From assembly GCA_016946835.1 (NCBI GenBank), contig JACVTC010000014.1, forward strand, positions 1,289,001 through 1,353,000: 64,000 bases of DNA, in the 5' to 3' direction. The position numbers and the translations under genes were made by a program. Position 1 is the stretch's first letter, and every line of letters begins with the position of its first letter. Positions 11,691-22,748 of this stretch are shown here, one piece after another. The notes under the pieces are model-generated. The model was not told the origin of the DNA. It saw only the letters and a program-made list of their open reading frames with translations, and searched no databases. Source of the stretch: Neocallimastix lanati (nom. inval.). Lineage: Eukaryota > Neocallimastigomycota > Neocallimastigomycetes > Neocallimastigales > Neocallimastigaceae.

Positions 11691-11725
<35 letters not shown>

Positions 11726-11727
<2 letters not shown>

Positions 11728-11924
11728 CATATAATTTTTAATCTAGTTTTTTTTTTTTTGTTGTTGGTTTTTTTTTTGTTGTTGGTTTTTTTTTTGTTGT
11801 TTTTGTTTTTGTTTTTGTTTTTGTTTTTGTTTTTGTTTTTGTTTTTGTTTTTGTTTTTGTTTTTGTTTTTGTTTTCAATTTAAAATGAAATTTTTATTAT
11901 TGAATAAACTTTATAAAAAAAAAA

Positions 11925-11959
<35 letters not shown>

Positions 11960-12199
11960 ATATAGAAAAATTAAAAAAATAATTAAAATATCATGAAGTT
12001 TTTTTTTATGTTGTATTTGACAATTATTTAAATAATATAAACGTCTTTGTATAATTTGTAATGGTTAAGTAAAATTTTTTATCTTTTAAAATTTTGTTTT
12101 TCTATTTGATGAATAAAGCTCTGTATAATGTAATAATTTTCTGTAAAACAATCATATATAAACTAAAATAAAAATAGGTAATAAATTGCCAGTAGTAAA
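11726..12199. repeat. Low-complexity region with (TTTTTG)n and (AAAT)n
   Basis: Downstream of the LINE tail: GTTGTTGG-spaced T runs, then about 13 hexamer units TTTTTG at 11798-11875, then an AAAT run at about 11925-11960. No gene was found. Sequence from about 12000 to 12200 may be the degraded 3' part of the next LINE fragment. Confidence 0.6.
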
Positions 12200-13059
12200 A
12201 AATTATAAAAAGATTTCCATCCATTAAATAAGGTTTTAAATACAAGTTGTGGAGTGAATCAATCTCTTACATTTCCGTTTTTACAACACTTACCTCTGAT
12301 ACCTAAGTGATGAATTTTTATTAATACATTATATATAGGAATAGTCGAGTCATACGCTTTTTTTAAGGTCCAAAAAAAGCAAGGTAAGTATCATTATTTT
12401 TAGATCGACTCGCTAATTTCTTCATCCCTAATATCTTGGTTAATTTCCCATTCTTGATGCCTTGGAATTCCCAAATTCCTAAGTGCATCAGAATCTTTCT
12501 AGAAATCTTTAGAAAGACTATGACCTGAAGAATCCGACCCTAGGAATTTATAATGAGAATGTCAAGCTTTAAATTTTTCATCTGTAGAAGACACTAATTC
12601 ATTGTTATTGTCTTTAATAGGATGAGAGATTCCAAGAAATATAAGTTGTTAAAGAAACAAGATGAGTATAGGAATTATCTTCAAGAACTGTTTGACATAA
12701 GATATGATACCCAAGATATTAACCTCTACAACCTGACGTTTTTGGATCCATTCTTTCCTTGGAAATATTTGTAGTTGGAAAGTGTTACTTTACATGGATA
12801 TCTATCATCCTTGGTACTATTAACATAGGAATAAAGGTTTAAAAATGGTGTTGAAGTACTCAATGCTATCTCTTTTCACAAAATTCCATCCATTTGTATT
12901 CCAATTAAGTCAAAAAGAAAACTTTTCTATATTAGAATATGAAATTGCATTTTGAGAATTATGATTAGGTATATTGGGAGCATTGAGTTCATGATTGACA
13001 ATTATAACATTTACTAAATTAGTTGATCTGAGATTTGCTGAATTTGTATTATTGGATGT
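12200..13059 (-). mobile_element. Decayed LINE fragment 3 (endonuclease start and RT start, internally deleted)
   Basis: Minus-strand reading gives NWNTNGWNF and IFKPLFLC near 12930-12830, matching the first strand of an APE-type LINE endonuclease. Next comes SDSSGHSLSKDF, corresponding to SDITGHSLNENY in LINE copy 2, then a jump to LDLKKAYDS and HHLGIRGKC (about 12370-12290), which match the RT palm motif A region of copy 2. Roughly 140 residues, including the APGPDG motif present in copy 2, are missing between them. Many stops and shifts make this a dead relic. It is useful because it shows that the family carries an APE endonuclease, a part missing from the other two copies. Confidence 0.75.
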
Positions 13060-13067
13060 GTTATTAG

Positions 13068-13071
<4 letters not shown>
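13060..13071. repeat. Target-site duplication of LINE copy 2, 3' flank copy
   Basis: GTTATTAGATAT at 13060-13071 is repeated exactly at 15598-15609, directly flanking the poly(A)-tailed LINE. Confidence 0.85.
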
Positions 13072-13102
<31 letters not shown>

Positions 13103-15597
13103 CTAGGAATAAACTTTATTTAATAATATTTTTTTTTTTTAAAAAAAATACATGAAGTTTAAATACATGAAATTTTTTTTTATATTAATATTAAAAAACT
13201 ACGTTATGAGATTCGAGGACGAAAAGGCCTCTAACTCTTCCCATTCATCGAAGATAACTCCATGTGGATGAAAATTATCATTCGAATCTGTATCAGAATT
13301 TCTTCTTTGCCTTATCGTTACGACGTCGACGCTCTTGACAACGGTAGGTCTAACACTATACAAATCGATCATGGTGTAAAAATCACCAATCACAATAGGC
13401 ATAACGTTAGTAAGGAATTCCGCAAGCCCCACAAAATATGAAATCGGGAAAGAAGACTCGTTCAAAGGTGATTGAAAAATATTATTAATATATCGCCTTC
13501 TTTCCCCCGAGCCGATCTTTAAGATTTCAAATACTGCATTTCCGCCAAGAAGGAGACACAGCACGTAAAAATTGATATTATCATCAAAATCTTCCTCTTT
13601 ATCATCAGGAATGTTCAATGATTTCTCATGAACAATAAGAGAAAAATTAATAAAAATTTCATCAACAAAGGGAATGAAATGTTGCCTAAATTCTTCAAAT
13701 TTAGGACATAAAAGTATCCAGTGTGTAAAACTATGTATGCTGTTACTCTCACCACAACAAGGGCAGTATGTTGGGCAATTTTCTGATACTAGATTACTTT
13801 TAACATACGTTTTTACATCAAATTTGAATCCACATTTAATTCGTCCAATCCAAAAAAATCCAAGAGAAAATTGTGAAAATTTAAGTGATAGACGTTGAAT
13901 AAATTTTTTAAAACCAAATTTAAATTTCTTGTATTTTGTAGATCTGATCGCAGGAGTGCTTGAATAATGAATATTTTCCCAGTAAAACTTCTTATTTCTC
14001 CAGGAAGTTTATTATTGTGCTTGTGTACTGCTAAACTCCGTGCTTTTTTCGTCCATGAATAGTGAGAAAGTGTAGGTATATTTTTGACTAAATGAGAAAT
14101 AATACAAGAAGAATCTTTCCACTTTTTAAAACATCGAATCATCGCCTTAGCACAAAAACTAGCTATAGGAGGTATAGAAAGTTCCTTAGACATATTGTAA
14201 ATTGAAGTATTGGAGGTTTTATTTTTAAACCCGAAACTCCAATACAAACCTCAATTAAAAGCAGTTTGAGCTTTTTCAGTATTCTTTTTATTTGAACCAA
14301 GTAAGGGAGCATAATAAAGAACTGAACTAAGGACAAAAGAAACTAGTATACGAGTTTTAAAGTAGAAAGGAACATTCCTATTGGTTAAAAATCTAAAGAA
14401 AGAGTTAACTGTATAATTAATTTTACTATTCATCTTAGCAATAATAGGTTTTAAATCCAACAATTCATTAAAAGGTATACCAAGATATGTATATTGATTA
14501 GTGCTTGGTATATAGTTCATACCAAGTCTAAAAGTAGGATTTTCATAATGTCTTGAAGGTATAAAATTCTTTGGTTTAACAACTAGTGTAGCGCATTTAT
14601 TGATTCCAAAGGTCATTTCATTTTTAATACCCCAATCATGAGCAATATTCAAAAGGTTTTTAAGTGAAGATTTTGTAGGAGCTAATAATACAATATCATC
14701 AGCAAATAATCCACCACAACACTTTTTCTTTTCAGTAATCACACCATAACTTTTACATTTATCAAAAATATCATTGATAAATATATTGAATAAAATAGGA
14801 GAGAGAGGACACCCTTGGCGAACACCACGGTGTATTGGAAATTCTTTTGAAAGTTTACCATTAAAGTTTGCACGAGCTTTCGAGGTAAGGTATAGATTAG
14901 TAATGAATTGAAGGCATTTACCACGAATACCAAGATAATTTAGTTTAGTAAGTATATTGTAAATTGGAACTGAATCATAAGCTTTTTTAAGGTCAAGAAA
15001 GGCAAGAAAGGTAAATTTATCCTTAAATTTTCTTCTTTGACAAATTTCACGAATGGATACAAATAAACTAATACATTCTTCTTTATTTCTAAAACCAAAC
15101 TGTTCTGGTCTAATTATTCCATTAGAAAAAGCATAGTCCGATATTCTTTTAGTGACAATTTTTGATAGAATTTTTAAACCTACATTGATGAGTGAAATAC
15201 CACGATAATTATTACAATCTGAAAGATCCCCTTTTTTAGGAATAGAAACAATAGAAGCAGAGTTCCATTCATTAGGAAAGTCACCATCCCAAATTTTATT
15301 AAAAAGTAATAATAGACACTTTGCACAATCGGAATAAGTAACCTCTTGATTAGAGTCATCCTGAGAAGAAGTACTACTCTCAGAATTAAAAAATGCTTTA
15401 AAAAATTCTGTAGGTATACCATCAGGACCAGGTGCTTTGTTATTTTTCATTGAAAGAACAGTTGAATGAATTTCTGACATGGAAAGAGGTTGATTAATAT
15501 CCCATGATTCCTGAGGAGTAGAAGAATTATTAAGTATTCTTTTCCAATAATTTTCATTAAGACTGTGACCAGTTATATCAGAAGCAAGTTCTTCATA
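13072..15597 (-). mobile_element. 5'-truncated LINE copy 2 with poly(A) tail and target-site duplication
   Basis: On the minus strand the element begins at 15597 in the pre-RT segment, runs through the complete RT and C-terminal domain, and ends in a short 3' UTR with AATAAAG (13112-13118 region). An A tract of about 28 nt (T tract at 13071-13099) follows. It is flanked by a 12-13 bp duplication, GTTATTAGATAT. The 3' flank is LINE fragment 3, so this insertion landed in or beside an older LINE. The endonuclease and ORF1 regions are lost by 5' truncation. Confidence 0.9.
13199..15597 (-). pseudogene. LINE ORF2 protein: reverse transcriptase and zinc-binding C-terminal domain, interrupted
   Basis: The frame is open from 15597 (YEELASDITGHS) to a single TGA at 14251. 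It includes NNKAPGPDGIPTEF, the RT motifs LAFLDLKKAYDSV (motif A), RGVRQGCPLSP and FADDIVLLA (the catalytic Asp pair, YADD-like with Phe), and a thumb ending at LLGSNKKNTEKA. After the TGA the same frame continues (KKWKDSSCIIS) until a frameshift in a T run near 13855. It then continues with CPTYCPCC and HWILLC (zf-RVT-like), FLLGG-type sequence and a stop at 13199. One nonsense codon and one frameshift are the only obvious lesions, so the copy is fairly young. RT active-site residues are intact but the full protein cannot be made. Confidence 0.88.
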
Positions 15598-15609
15598 GTT
15601 ATTAGATAT
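15598..15609. repeat. Target-site duplication of LINE copy 2, 5' flank copy
   Basis: GTTATTAGATAT, identical to 13060-13071. Confidence 0.85.
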
Positions 15610-15663
15610 TAAATTTTATTTTAAATACTAAAAAGAAACCTTATGATACTAAAAAGAAACCTT
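15610..15663. repeat. Short tandem duplication ATACTAAAAAGAAACCTTATG
   Basis: Two adjacent copies of a 21-bp unit lie between the LINE and the (AAT)n array, at about 15625-15667. No gene is present. Confidence 0.6.
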
Positions 15664-15679
15664 ATGATTTCATTATTCA

Positions 15680-15863
<184 letters not shown>

Positions 15864-16107
15864 TATTAAGATTAAGTTTACTTTAATAATAATAAATTAA
15901 ATATAAACTAATAGATATAAATGTAATATAAAATAGTTAAATTTAATATAACATTAAATTAAGTATTAAGTCTAGAATCAAGCCACAAAAGATATAAATA
16001 CATGTAAAATAACAAAAGTTAAACATTTGTAATTACCTATTTATAAAATCTTATAAATAAATAAATAAAATAAATAAATAATTAAATAATAAAACAAACT
16101 TTTATTA
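15864..16107 (+). repeat. 5' LTR of copia element 1
   Basis: 244 bp. It contains TATAAATA (16002-16009 region) preceded by TCTAGAATCAAGCCACA, likely the core promoter. A related TCTAGAACAAGCCACA plus TATAAATA block also occurs in the LTR at 34031-34256. Confidence 0.93.
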
Positions 16108-16122
16108 GATTAAGAGTCTCAT
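16107..16122 (+). other. Primer-binding site of element 1, complementary to tRNA-Lys(CUU) anticodon arm
   Basis: GATTAAGAGTCTCAT begins right after the LTR. Its reverse complement, ATGAGACTCTTAATC, equals nucleotides 26-40 of animal tRNA-Lys(CUU) as I recall it (anticodon CTT inside). The same 15-mer sits at the corresponding place in elements 2 and 3. Confidence 0.75.
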
Positions 16123-16149
16123 TTTAAAGCTTTTAAACTAACTATCGAC

Positions 16150-19100
16150 ATGTCTCAAGAAAACATCAAACCTTTCAATGGAAAAAACTTCCAAGTTTGG
16201 GAATTCAGAGTAACAACAGCTGTAGAAAAATTGGCTCTTGAAAAATATTTAGAAAGCGACGTGTACAAAGACACCAAGGATAAAGCCAAAGGCGATAAAG
16301 AAAAATTAAACGAAGTAAAGAAGAACAATGCTACCGTTAGGGAAATTTTAATCAATGCTATTGATGATGAAATCTTGCATGATTTCATAAACATTAAATC
16401 TCCTTTCCAAATCATGCAAAAGTTAAGAAAGAAATATGGAGGAGGCGAAACAGACATCAGATATTGGATTAGAAAGCTCAATAATCTGAAGGCCAAAAAT
16501 ACTGAAGAAATTACTTATGTACTTGATGAAATGTTTAGTATATTTGAAACTTTAGAAGGAAAGAAACAAGTTATATCTGATAGAGAAAAATTAAAATTTA
16601 TGTACGATTCAATGCCCAAAAACTTTAGAAATTACTTGGACATTGATGAAGATACGAAACCACAGGAACTGTACAATAAGATAAACAAAAAATTAAATAT
16701 GATAGCTTATCTTGAGGGAGGAGAAGATTACAATTATTACTATCAAGACGATCCAATGGAAATAGATATAGTTGAAAAGTCAAGAAAAAATAGCAAATAT
16801 AACAATGAATTAAAAGAAAGATTACATAAAAATTATATTAAAAACTGTGAAGAAAAAAGATATTGCCATATTTGCGAAATTTTTGGTCATACTACCAGAG
16901 AATGTAGATATAATTTAAAATACACAAAACAAAATTCAAAAAATAGAGAACATAAAAAGAACTACCATAATAAAAATCATCATCAAAGAAATAATAATTT
17001 CAATAAAAATAGGTTGGTGGCACAAATTGAAAAATCGGATGAAGAAGAAAACTATGTTGACACTCTTGATTATGAAGAAATATGTCAACTTGCTAAAGGA
17101 AATATTAACTTAGTAGAAGAAATGAAACATTCTGAAGAACACGACAATACAGAAAAAGGTTTATTTAATATTTATAATAAAGAAGAAACAACAGAGTGGT
17201 TATATGATTGTGGAGCATGTGAACATATCACTAATAATAAAAACTTATTGACTAATTATACAAAAAGTCCCAACGAACTTTTATGCGCAAATGGTTCGAA
17301 GTTTAGCTACGATGGTTTTGGAGAATATGATTTTCAAATAAATGATACGAAAATTAAATTAAAACGTGTGTTATATTCTCCAGATGTAACAAGAAATATA
17401 ATCAGTGCAATTGAATTAGCCAAAATAGGTATAAAAACTATTACAGAACCTCTCAATAAGAATTCAAACATTGTAAAGTTAACATTAATGGACTCAAATA
17501 ACAAAATAATTCATAATATTTTTTCTACTAAATCAAATCAATTCTTACTTCATGTAAACAATGTAAAAATGTTAGATAAAAATGAAATAATGTCCATAAA
17601 TGATAGCAAAATGACTTGGCATAGACGTCTTGGCCATTTTTATAATAAAGAAATGGAAAAATATTTAAAAGATCATGACGTCAGTGAACCCGACTGTTTG
17701 GACTGCAAGATAGCCAAAATGAAGAGGAGTCCTCATAATCGTGAAACTCCTAAGGCCTCCGAATTATTGGAAGTTATACACTCGGATATTATTGGCCCTA
17801 TAAATAAATCGATTACGGGAAAAAGATTCATTTTAACTATTATTGATGAATTCTCCAGAAAGAGCTGGATATTTTTGTTAAAAAGTAAAAGTGAAACTAT
17901 TGATATTATCATCAATATGTTCAAATTCTTAAATAACATTTTTAAGGAAAATAAAATTAAATATTTCAAATCAGATAATGGTAGAGAATACAATAACAGA
18001 AAAATTTTAGAATTTTGTAAAAATAATGGAATAAGAAAAATCTACTCTCCACCTTATAATCCTGAAAATAATGGACTGGCTGAAAGGTTTAATCAAACCA
18101 TTATTTCATGCGCTAAAACCTTATTATTTTGGAGCAAATTATCTGAAAATTTCTGGGATTTTGCCATTATCTACGCTAATCATATATATAACAAAGTACC
18201 ACATAGTGGTATTGATAATAAAATTCCAGAAGAAATATTTTACAATAAAAAGGTCAATTTAAAATACATAAAAGTATTTGGCTGCATTGCTTATTATAAG
18301 GATTACTCTCAAGATAAAGGGAAATTTGACTCCAATGCAAATAAAGGAATATTTCTAGGTTTTGATGAACAGTCTTATAGTTATCTTATCATGGATTATG
18401 AAAATTTCAAAATGCACCGTGTTAGAGAAATTCAATGCATAGAAGACGAACCAGCTAATATTTCTCTTTCTGAAAATATAACAAATGATTTATCCAACAG
18501 CAACTTCTTTAATTTTAATTTCATCAACAATACTCAATTAACAAACAGTAGTAATTTAATTAGTACAGTATATAATAATGACGAAAATTTTAATTATCAA
18601 TTAAATGACGTTAATAATTTATTTCAAAAATTAAATTTAAACGGAAATTCCGATGAAAATAAGATGGATATTGATCCTGAATTTTCTAATAAAAATAAAT
18701 ATAAGACAGACTATTACAGTCCTAACTCTATAAAGCGCTACCAAAAAACTTTTAATAACCATAATTTACATGGTAATTTAGATAACAATTTTTATAATAA
18801 TTACTACGATAAAACCGATCATTATTATGCAAAAAATAATAATTTCAAGTTTGATCAAAGTAAAAATTTTTTTATTAATAAAAATTTTTCAAAAAATGAG
18901 CAAAAAATAAAAAATTATAATAATATAAATCAAACCTTATTTAATAATAATTTAAATAAAAACAATCCAGAACAAAATCAAATCTTAATTAATAATAATA
19001 ATTTAAACAAAAATAACTTTGAACAAAATCAAACCTTATTTAATAATAAGTTGAATAAAAATAATTTTGAACAAAATCTAACCCTAAATAATAATAAGTT

Positions 19101-20820
19101 GAATAAAAATTATTCTGAACTAAATCAAACCTTATTTAATAATAATTCTAATGCAATTAATTCTGATAGTCCTCAAACAAAACATAATAAAAGTTTAATT
19201 TACAATAAATTTCATATAAAGAAAAATCATCATGAAAATAATAAACATGTTACAAAAAGTAAAAATTATAAATATATTAAGAACCCAGTGTCAATATCAA
19301 CCAATATTCCTATGACATATAACGACGCGATTACCTGTAAAAATAAGGAATATTGGAAGAAAGCCATTGTTAATGAACTTAACAACCTATATGATAATAA
19401 AATAATGACTTATGTTGAAAACGTTCCAAAAGGGAAAAATGTGATTTCTACCAGATGGGTATTCACAACCAAAACTGATGAAGATAATAATATAATTAAA
19501 TTTAAAGCACGACTGGTCGCAAGAGGATTTAGTCAAAAAGAGGGAATAGATTTCAACCTTACATATTCCCCTACATTAAATATTGATTGTATTAAATTAA
19601 TTCTATTTATTGCCGCAAAGTTTAAATGGAATGTCCAACAATTAGATATTAAAGCCGCCTACCTTAACGCTGATTTGGACAAAAATATTTATGTTTCCAT
19701 TCCTCCAGGGGATATAAATTACAAAAAAGGATTTTGGTTATTAAATAAAGCACTATACGGCCTAAAACAATCTGGCCGACAATGGAATATTAAAATTACA
19801 AAATTTCTCATTGATAATGGATTTGTTCAACTTAATTCTGAAAAATGTATTTTTAAAAAGGTAGAAAATGGAGTATTAATCGCTATTATAGGCATATATG
19901 TGGACGATATGATTATTACGGGTTATGATAATGAAATTTTTTCTATTATAAATAAAATTAAAAGAAAATTTAAAATTTCAAAATGTGAACCAATAAAATA
20001 CATTCTTGGAATAAAAATTGATAAAGTTAAAAATAAATTTATTATTTCCCAAAAAGGATTTATTAAAAAATTATTAGAAAAATTTAACATTAAATATACA
20101 AAAAGAAATAATACGCCATGTACAGGCAATAATTTAATATCTGAAAATAAAGATCCATTTAATAAAACTATTTATAAAAGTGCTATTGGATCTCTAATAT
20201 TTCTAGCAAAATGTACAAGACCAGATATTACATATGCCGTACATAAAGCCGCAAGAAAATCTGAAAATCCCTGTGTATCCGACTGGAAAGCAGTAACAAA
20301 TATTATGAAATATTTAAACAATACTGTAGATTACAAATTATATTATGATGGGATAGGAACTATAACTGGATATTCTGATGCTGATTATGCTGGAGATATA
20401 ACAGATAGAAAATCTACTTCTGGTTTCATAATTATGTTAGGAAACTCACCTTTAATTTGGTCTTCTAAAAAACAATCTACAGTTGCCACTTCTACTGCAG
20501 AAGCAGAATATGTTAGTACCGCTGAATGTTTGAAAACTATTTTATGGTTAAGAAATATTTTATATGAACTATTTAATTTTAGTAAAACCATTACAATTTA
20601 CACGGACAATTTAGCAAGTAAGACAAGCATTGAAAATGGGGAATTAAATTCGAAGTTAAAACATATTGATATTAAATATCATTTTAATAAGGATTATATT
20701 GAAAAGAAAATTATTAAATTGGAATATGTTGATTCTCAGAACATGCTTGCTGACATATTCACAAAAGATTTAAATGGAAAGAAAATATTAAATTTTTCAA
20801 ATAAAATTTTTATTTCATAA
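16150..20820 (+). CDS. Copia element 1 gag-pol polyprotein (Gag, protease, integrase, RT, RNase H)
   Basis: 1556 residues in one frame. Gag with FNGKNFQVWEF at the start (about 1-200) is followed by a CCHC knuckle (238-252, CHICEIFGHTTREC). The protease motif is YDCGACEH at about 352, where DCG replaces the usual DSG/DTG. The GAG-pre-integrase HHCC zinc site (about 488-525) precedes the integrase core with Asp near 545, Asp near 608 and Glu near 644 (SDIIGP, SDNGREY, NGLAERF). A hydrophilic Asn-rich linker spans about 770-1040. RT has QLDIKAAYLNADL and YVDD (1250-1253). RNase H has SDADYAGD, STAEAEYVS and YTDN. A single fused frame without frameshift is usual for copia. Closest relative here is element 2. 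Confidence 0.95.
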   Translation: MSQENIKPFNGKNFQVWEFRVTTAVEKLALEKYLESDVYKDTKDKAKGDKEKLNEVKKNNATVREILINAIDDEILHDFINIKSPFQIMQKLRKKYGGGETDIRYWIRKLNNLKAKNTEEITYVLDEMFSIFETLEGKKQVISDREKLKFMYDSMPKNFRNYLDIDEDTKPQELYNKINKKLNMIAYLEGGEDYNYYYQDDPMEIDIVEKSRKNSKYNNELKERLHKNYIKNCEEKRYCHICEIFGHTTRECRYNLKYTKQNSKNREHKKNYHNKNHHQRNNNFNKNRLVAQIEKSDEEENYVDTLDYEEICQLAKGNINLVEEMKHSEEHDNTEKGLFNIYNKEETTEWLYDCGACEHITNNKNLLTNYTKSPNELLCANGSKFSYDGFGEYDFQINDTKIKLKRVLYSPDVTRNIISAIELAKIGIKTITEPLNKNSNIVKLTLMDSNNKIIHNIFSTKSNQFLLHVNNVKMLDKNEIMSINDSKMTWHRRLGHFYNKEMEKYLKDHDVSEPDCLDCKIAKMKRSPHNRETPKASELLEVIHSDIIGPINKSITGKRFILTIIDEFSRKSWIFLLKSKSETIDIIINMFKFLNNIFKENKIKYFKSDNGREYNNRKILEFCKNNGIRKIYSPPYNPENNGLAERFNQTIISCAKTLLFWSKLSENFWDFAIIYANHIYNKVPHSGIDNKIPEEIFYNKKVNLKYIKVFGCIAYYKDYSQDKGKFDSNANKGIFLGFDEQSYSYLIMDYENFKMHRVREIQCIEDEPANISLSENITNDLSNSNFFNFNFINNTQLTNSSNLISTVYNNDENFNYQLNDVNNLFQKLNLNGNSDENKMDIDPEFSNKNKYKTDYYSPNSIKRYQKTFNNHNLHGNLDNNFYNNYYDKTDHYYAKNNNFKFDQSKNFFINKNFSKNEQKIKNYNNINQTLFNNNLNKNNPEQNQILINNNNLNKNNFEQNQTLFNNKLNKNNFEQNLTLNNNKLNKNYSELNQTLFNNNSNAINSDSPQTKHNKSLIYNKFHIKKNHHENNKHVTKSKNYKYIKNPVSISTNIPMTYNDAITCKNKEYWKKAIVNELNNLYDNKIMTYVENVPKGKNVISTRWVFTTKTDEDNNIIKFKARLVARGFSQKEGIDFNLTYSPTLNIDCIKLILFIAAKFKWNVQQLDIKAAYLNADLDKNIYVSIPPGDINYKKGFWLLNKALYGLKQSGRQWNIKITKFLIDNGFVQLNSEKCIFKKVENGVLIAIIGIYVDDMIITGYDNEIFSIINKIKRKFKISKCEPIKYILGIKIDKVKNKFIISQKGFIKKLLEKFNIKYTKRNNTPCTGNNLISENKDPFNKTIYKSAIGSLIFLAKCTRPDITYAVHKAARKSENPCVSDWKAVTNIMKYLNNTVDYKLYYDGIGTITGYSDADYAGDITDRKSTSGFIIMLGNSPLIWSSKKQSTVATSTAEAEYVSTAECLKTILWLRNILYELFNFSKTITIYTDNLASKTSIENGELNSKLKHIDIKYHFNKDYIEKKIIKLEYVDSQNMLADIFTKDLNGKKILNFSNKIFIS
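18928..19150 (+). repeat. Degenerate tandem coding repeat in the integrase-RT linker of element 1
   Basis: About four to five units of roughly 16-19 residues built on NQTLFNNNLNKNNFEQ (variants NQILINNNNLNKNN and LTLNNNKLNKN). Element 2 has an equally long Asn-rich linker, but without this clear repeat. Confidence 0.75.
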
Positions 20821-20842
20821 TAAAATTATATTTGCGGGGGAG

Positions 20843-21086
20843 TATTAAGATTAAGTTTACTTTAATAATAATAAATTAAATATAAACTAATAGATATAAA
20901 TGTAATATAAAATAGTTAAATTTAATATAACATTAAATTAAGTATTAAGTCTAGAATCAAGCCACAAAAGATATAAATACATGTAAAATAACAAAAGTTA
21001 AACATTTGTAATTACCTATTTATAAAATCTTATAAATAAATAAATAAAATAAATAAATAATTAAATAATAAAACAAACTTTTATTA
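20843..21086 (+). repeat. 3' LTR of copia element 1
   Basis: 244 bp, no difference from the 5' LTR seen by eye, preceded directly by the polypurine tract. Confidence 0.93.
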
Positions 21087-21385
21087 ATAATAATAAATAA
21101 TAATAATAGTAATAGTAATAAAAAAAATAATTAAAAAAATTACAAAAATAAATAAATGATATAATTGTTCTTGACTTTTTTTAATTTGTGAAGTTTACAT
21201 ATCAATTATAAATAAATGAAATGAACAATTTTTTTATTTATTTTGTCGTTTTCATTTAATTTTAATTGCTTTCTTTTTTTTTTTTATTATTATTATTTTT
21301 TTTTTATTATTATTACTTATTTTGCTTTTATATTTTATTTACATCTTTTTTTTTTTATTATTTTTTATAATATTTACAATTTAAA

Positions 21386-21418
<33 letters not shown>

Positions 21419-21432
21419 AATAAATAAAAATA

Positions 21433-21497
<65 letters not shown>

Positions 21498-22748
21498 TTA
21501 CATTGTTACGAATAAATATTAATAATATTATTTTATTATTATTTTTATACATATATATAATAAATAATATTTACAATTTTTTTTAAAAAAAATATTAATA
21601 AAATAATATTATATTATTTTTACAAAGTATTAATATTTACAATAAACAAAATTGATAGTTTATGTTTAATAAATCGTTCTATTAATAAAAACTTTAATTT
21701 AAAATAAACGATTTTTAATATTACATATTTAATATTACATATTTAATATTAATAATAAATTTTATATAATATTATAAGATTGTTTATAGGAATATATTAT
21801 CAATCATCTTATATAAATATTATATATAAAATGATTTTTTTTTGGATTTTAACGATATTGCTTTTTTGTTTATAAAAGAATTTTATCTTATATTACCTTT
21901 TTAATGTTTTTTTTTTTTTAAAAAAAAAAAAAAAAATATTCAATTAATTTTTTCTTCTTCTTCTTTTTTTTTTTTTTCTTCTTTTTTTTTTTTTTTATGC
22001 TATTTATTTTCTTTCCTTATTTTTTTTCTTATTTTTCTAGATGAATATTTGAACTATTTAAGTTTCACGTTATTTTTCCGATACAAACTTATATACTTCA
22101 ATATTTTTTACTATATAAATTTAATATTACTCAATAATATTAAATATATATATATATAATTCTGATGATTACAGCTCATTTTAATTGCATTAAAATATTC
22201 AGTTAAAAGATCCCTTTGTTCTTAAATTTTATAAAATATATATATTCATTATATATATATTTAAATGAAGTGAAGCTAGTACTATTCATTTTTAAAATTT
22301 AAACTGTTTTAGACTGTTCAGTAGCTTCTCTTTTTTTTTTTTTTTTTTTTTTAATTATTTTTTATTGGAACACCGCCATTTTAAATATCGAAAGCAATAA
22401 TTGTTAAAAAAAATATTCTATTATACTTTATATATTTTAAAATAATTTAATAGAAAGATTTTTTTTTTCAAAAATCACTATAATATATTCCTATTAATAT
22501 AAATTATACTTTTGTTAGTATAACATAATTTATAAATATATATGCGTTATATAATTCGTAATAATTTTAATAAATGCGTTAATATATATGAATATAATAT
22601 ATATATATATTTCAATTTTTTTTTTCTTTGACCAATTTAAATATAATTATTTAATTTGAATTAATGAAAATTATACAAAGAAAAAAAAATTGAAATATTG
22701 AATATAGAATTTGAAGTATTTTATAATTGATATAATAAAAAAAATCAG
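21087..22748. other. AT-rich intergenic region
   Basis: Begins with ATAAT/AAT repeats that continue the split array. It has (AAT)n and (ATT)n at about 21375-21500, a CTT/T-rich stretch at 21950-22000, and homopolymers. No gene recognised. Confidence 0.6.

Larger units (their letters stand above)
9719..11725 (+). mobile_element. 5'-truncated LINE (non-LTR retrotransposon) copy 1 with poly(A) tail
   Basis: The element starts within the post-RT (thumb) region and runs through the C-terminal domain, a 3' UTR with AATAAAG at about 11666, and an A tract of about 31 nt ending at 11725. A 9-bp CATATAATT lies at 9710-9718, just before the first homologous codon, and again at 11728-11736 after the tail. 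This is a plausible target-site duplication but AT-rich. The protein aligns with LINE copy 2 (13.1-15.6 kb): LLGSNK, KCFDKWKDSNCIIS and NNIP versus LLGSNK, RCFKKWKDSSCIIS and KNIP. Endonuclease and RT catalytic parts are absent, as expected for target-primed reverse transcription that stopped early. Confidence 0.82.
15864..21086 (+). mobile_element. Complete Ty1/copia LTR retrotransposon, element 1
   Basis: Two 244-bp LTRs that look identical by eye (15864-16107 and 20843-21086) enclose a PBS, one long gag-pol frame and a polypurine tract (TTTGCGGGGGAG, 20831-20842). The element is flanked by ATAAT on both sides (15859-15863 and 21087-21091), the 5-bp duplication expected of copia integrases. 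Its LTRs start TATTA and end TTATTA rather than TG...CA. The intact frame and matching LTRs imply a recent insertion. Confidence 0.95.
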
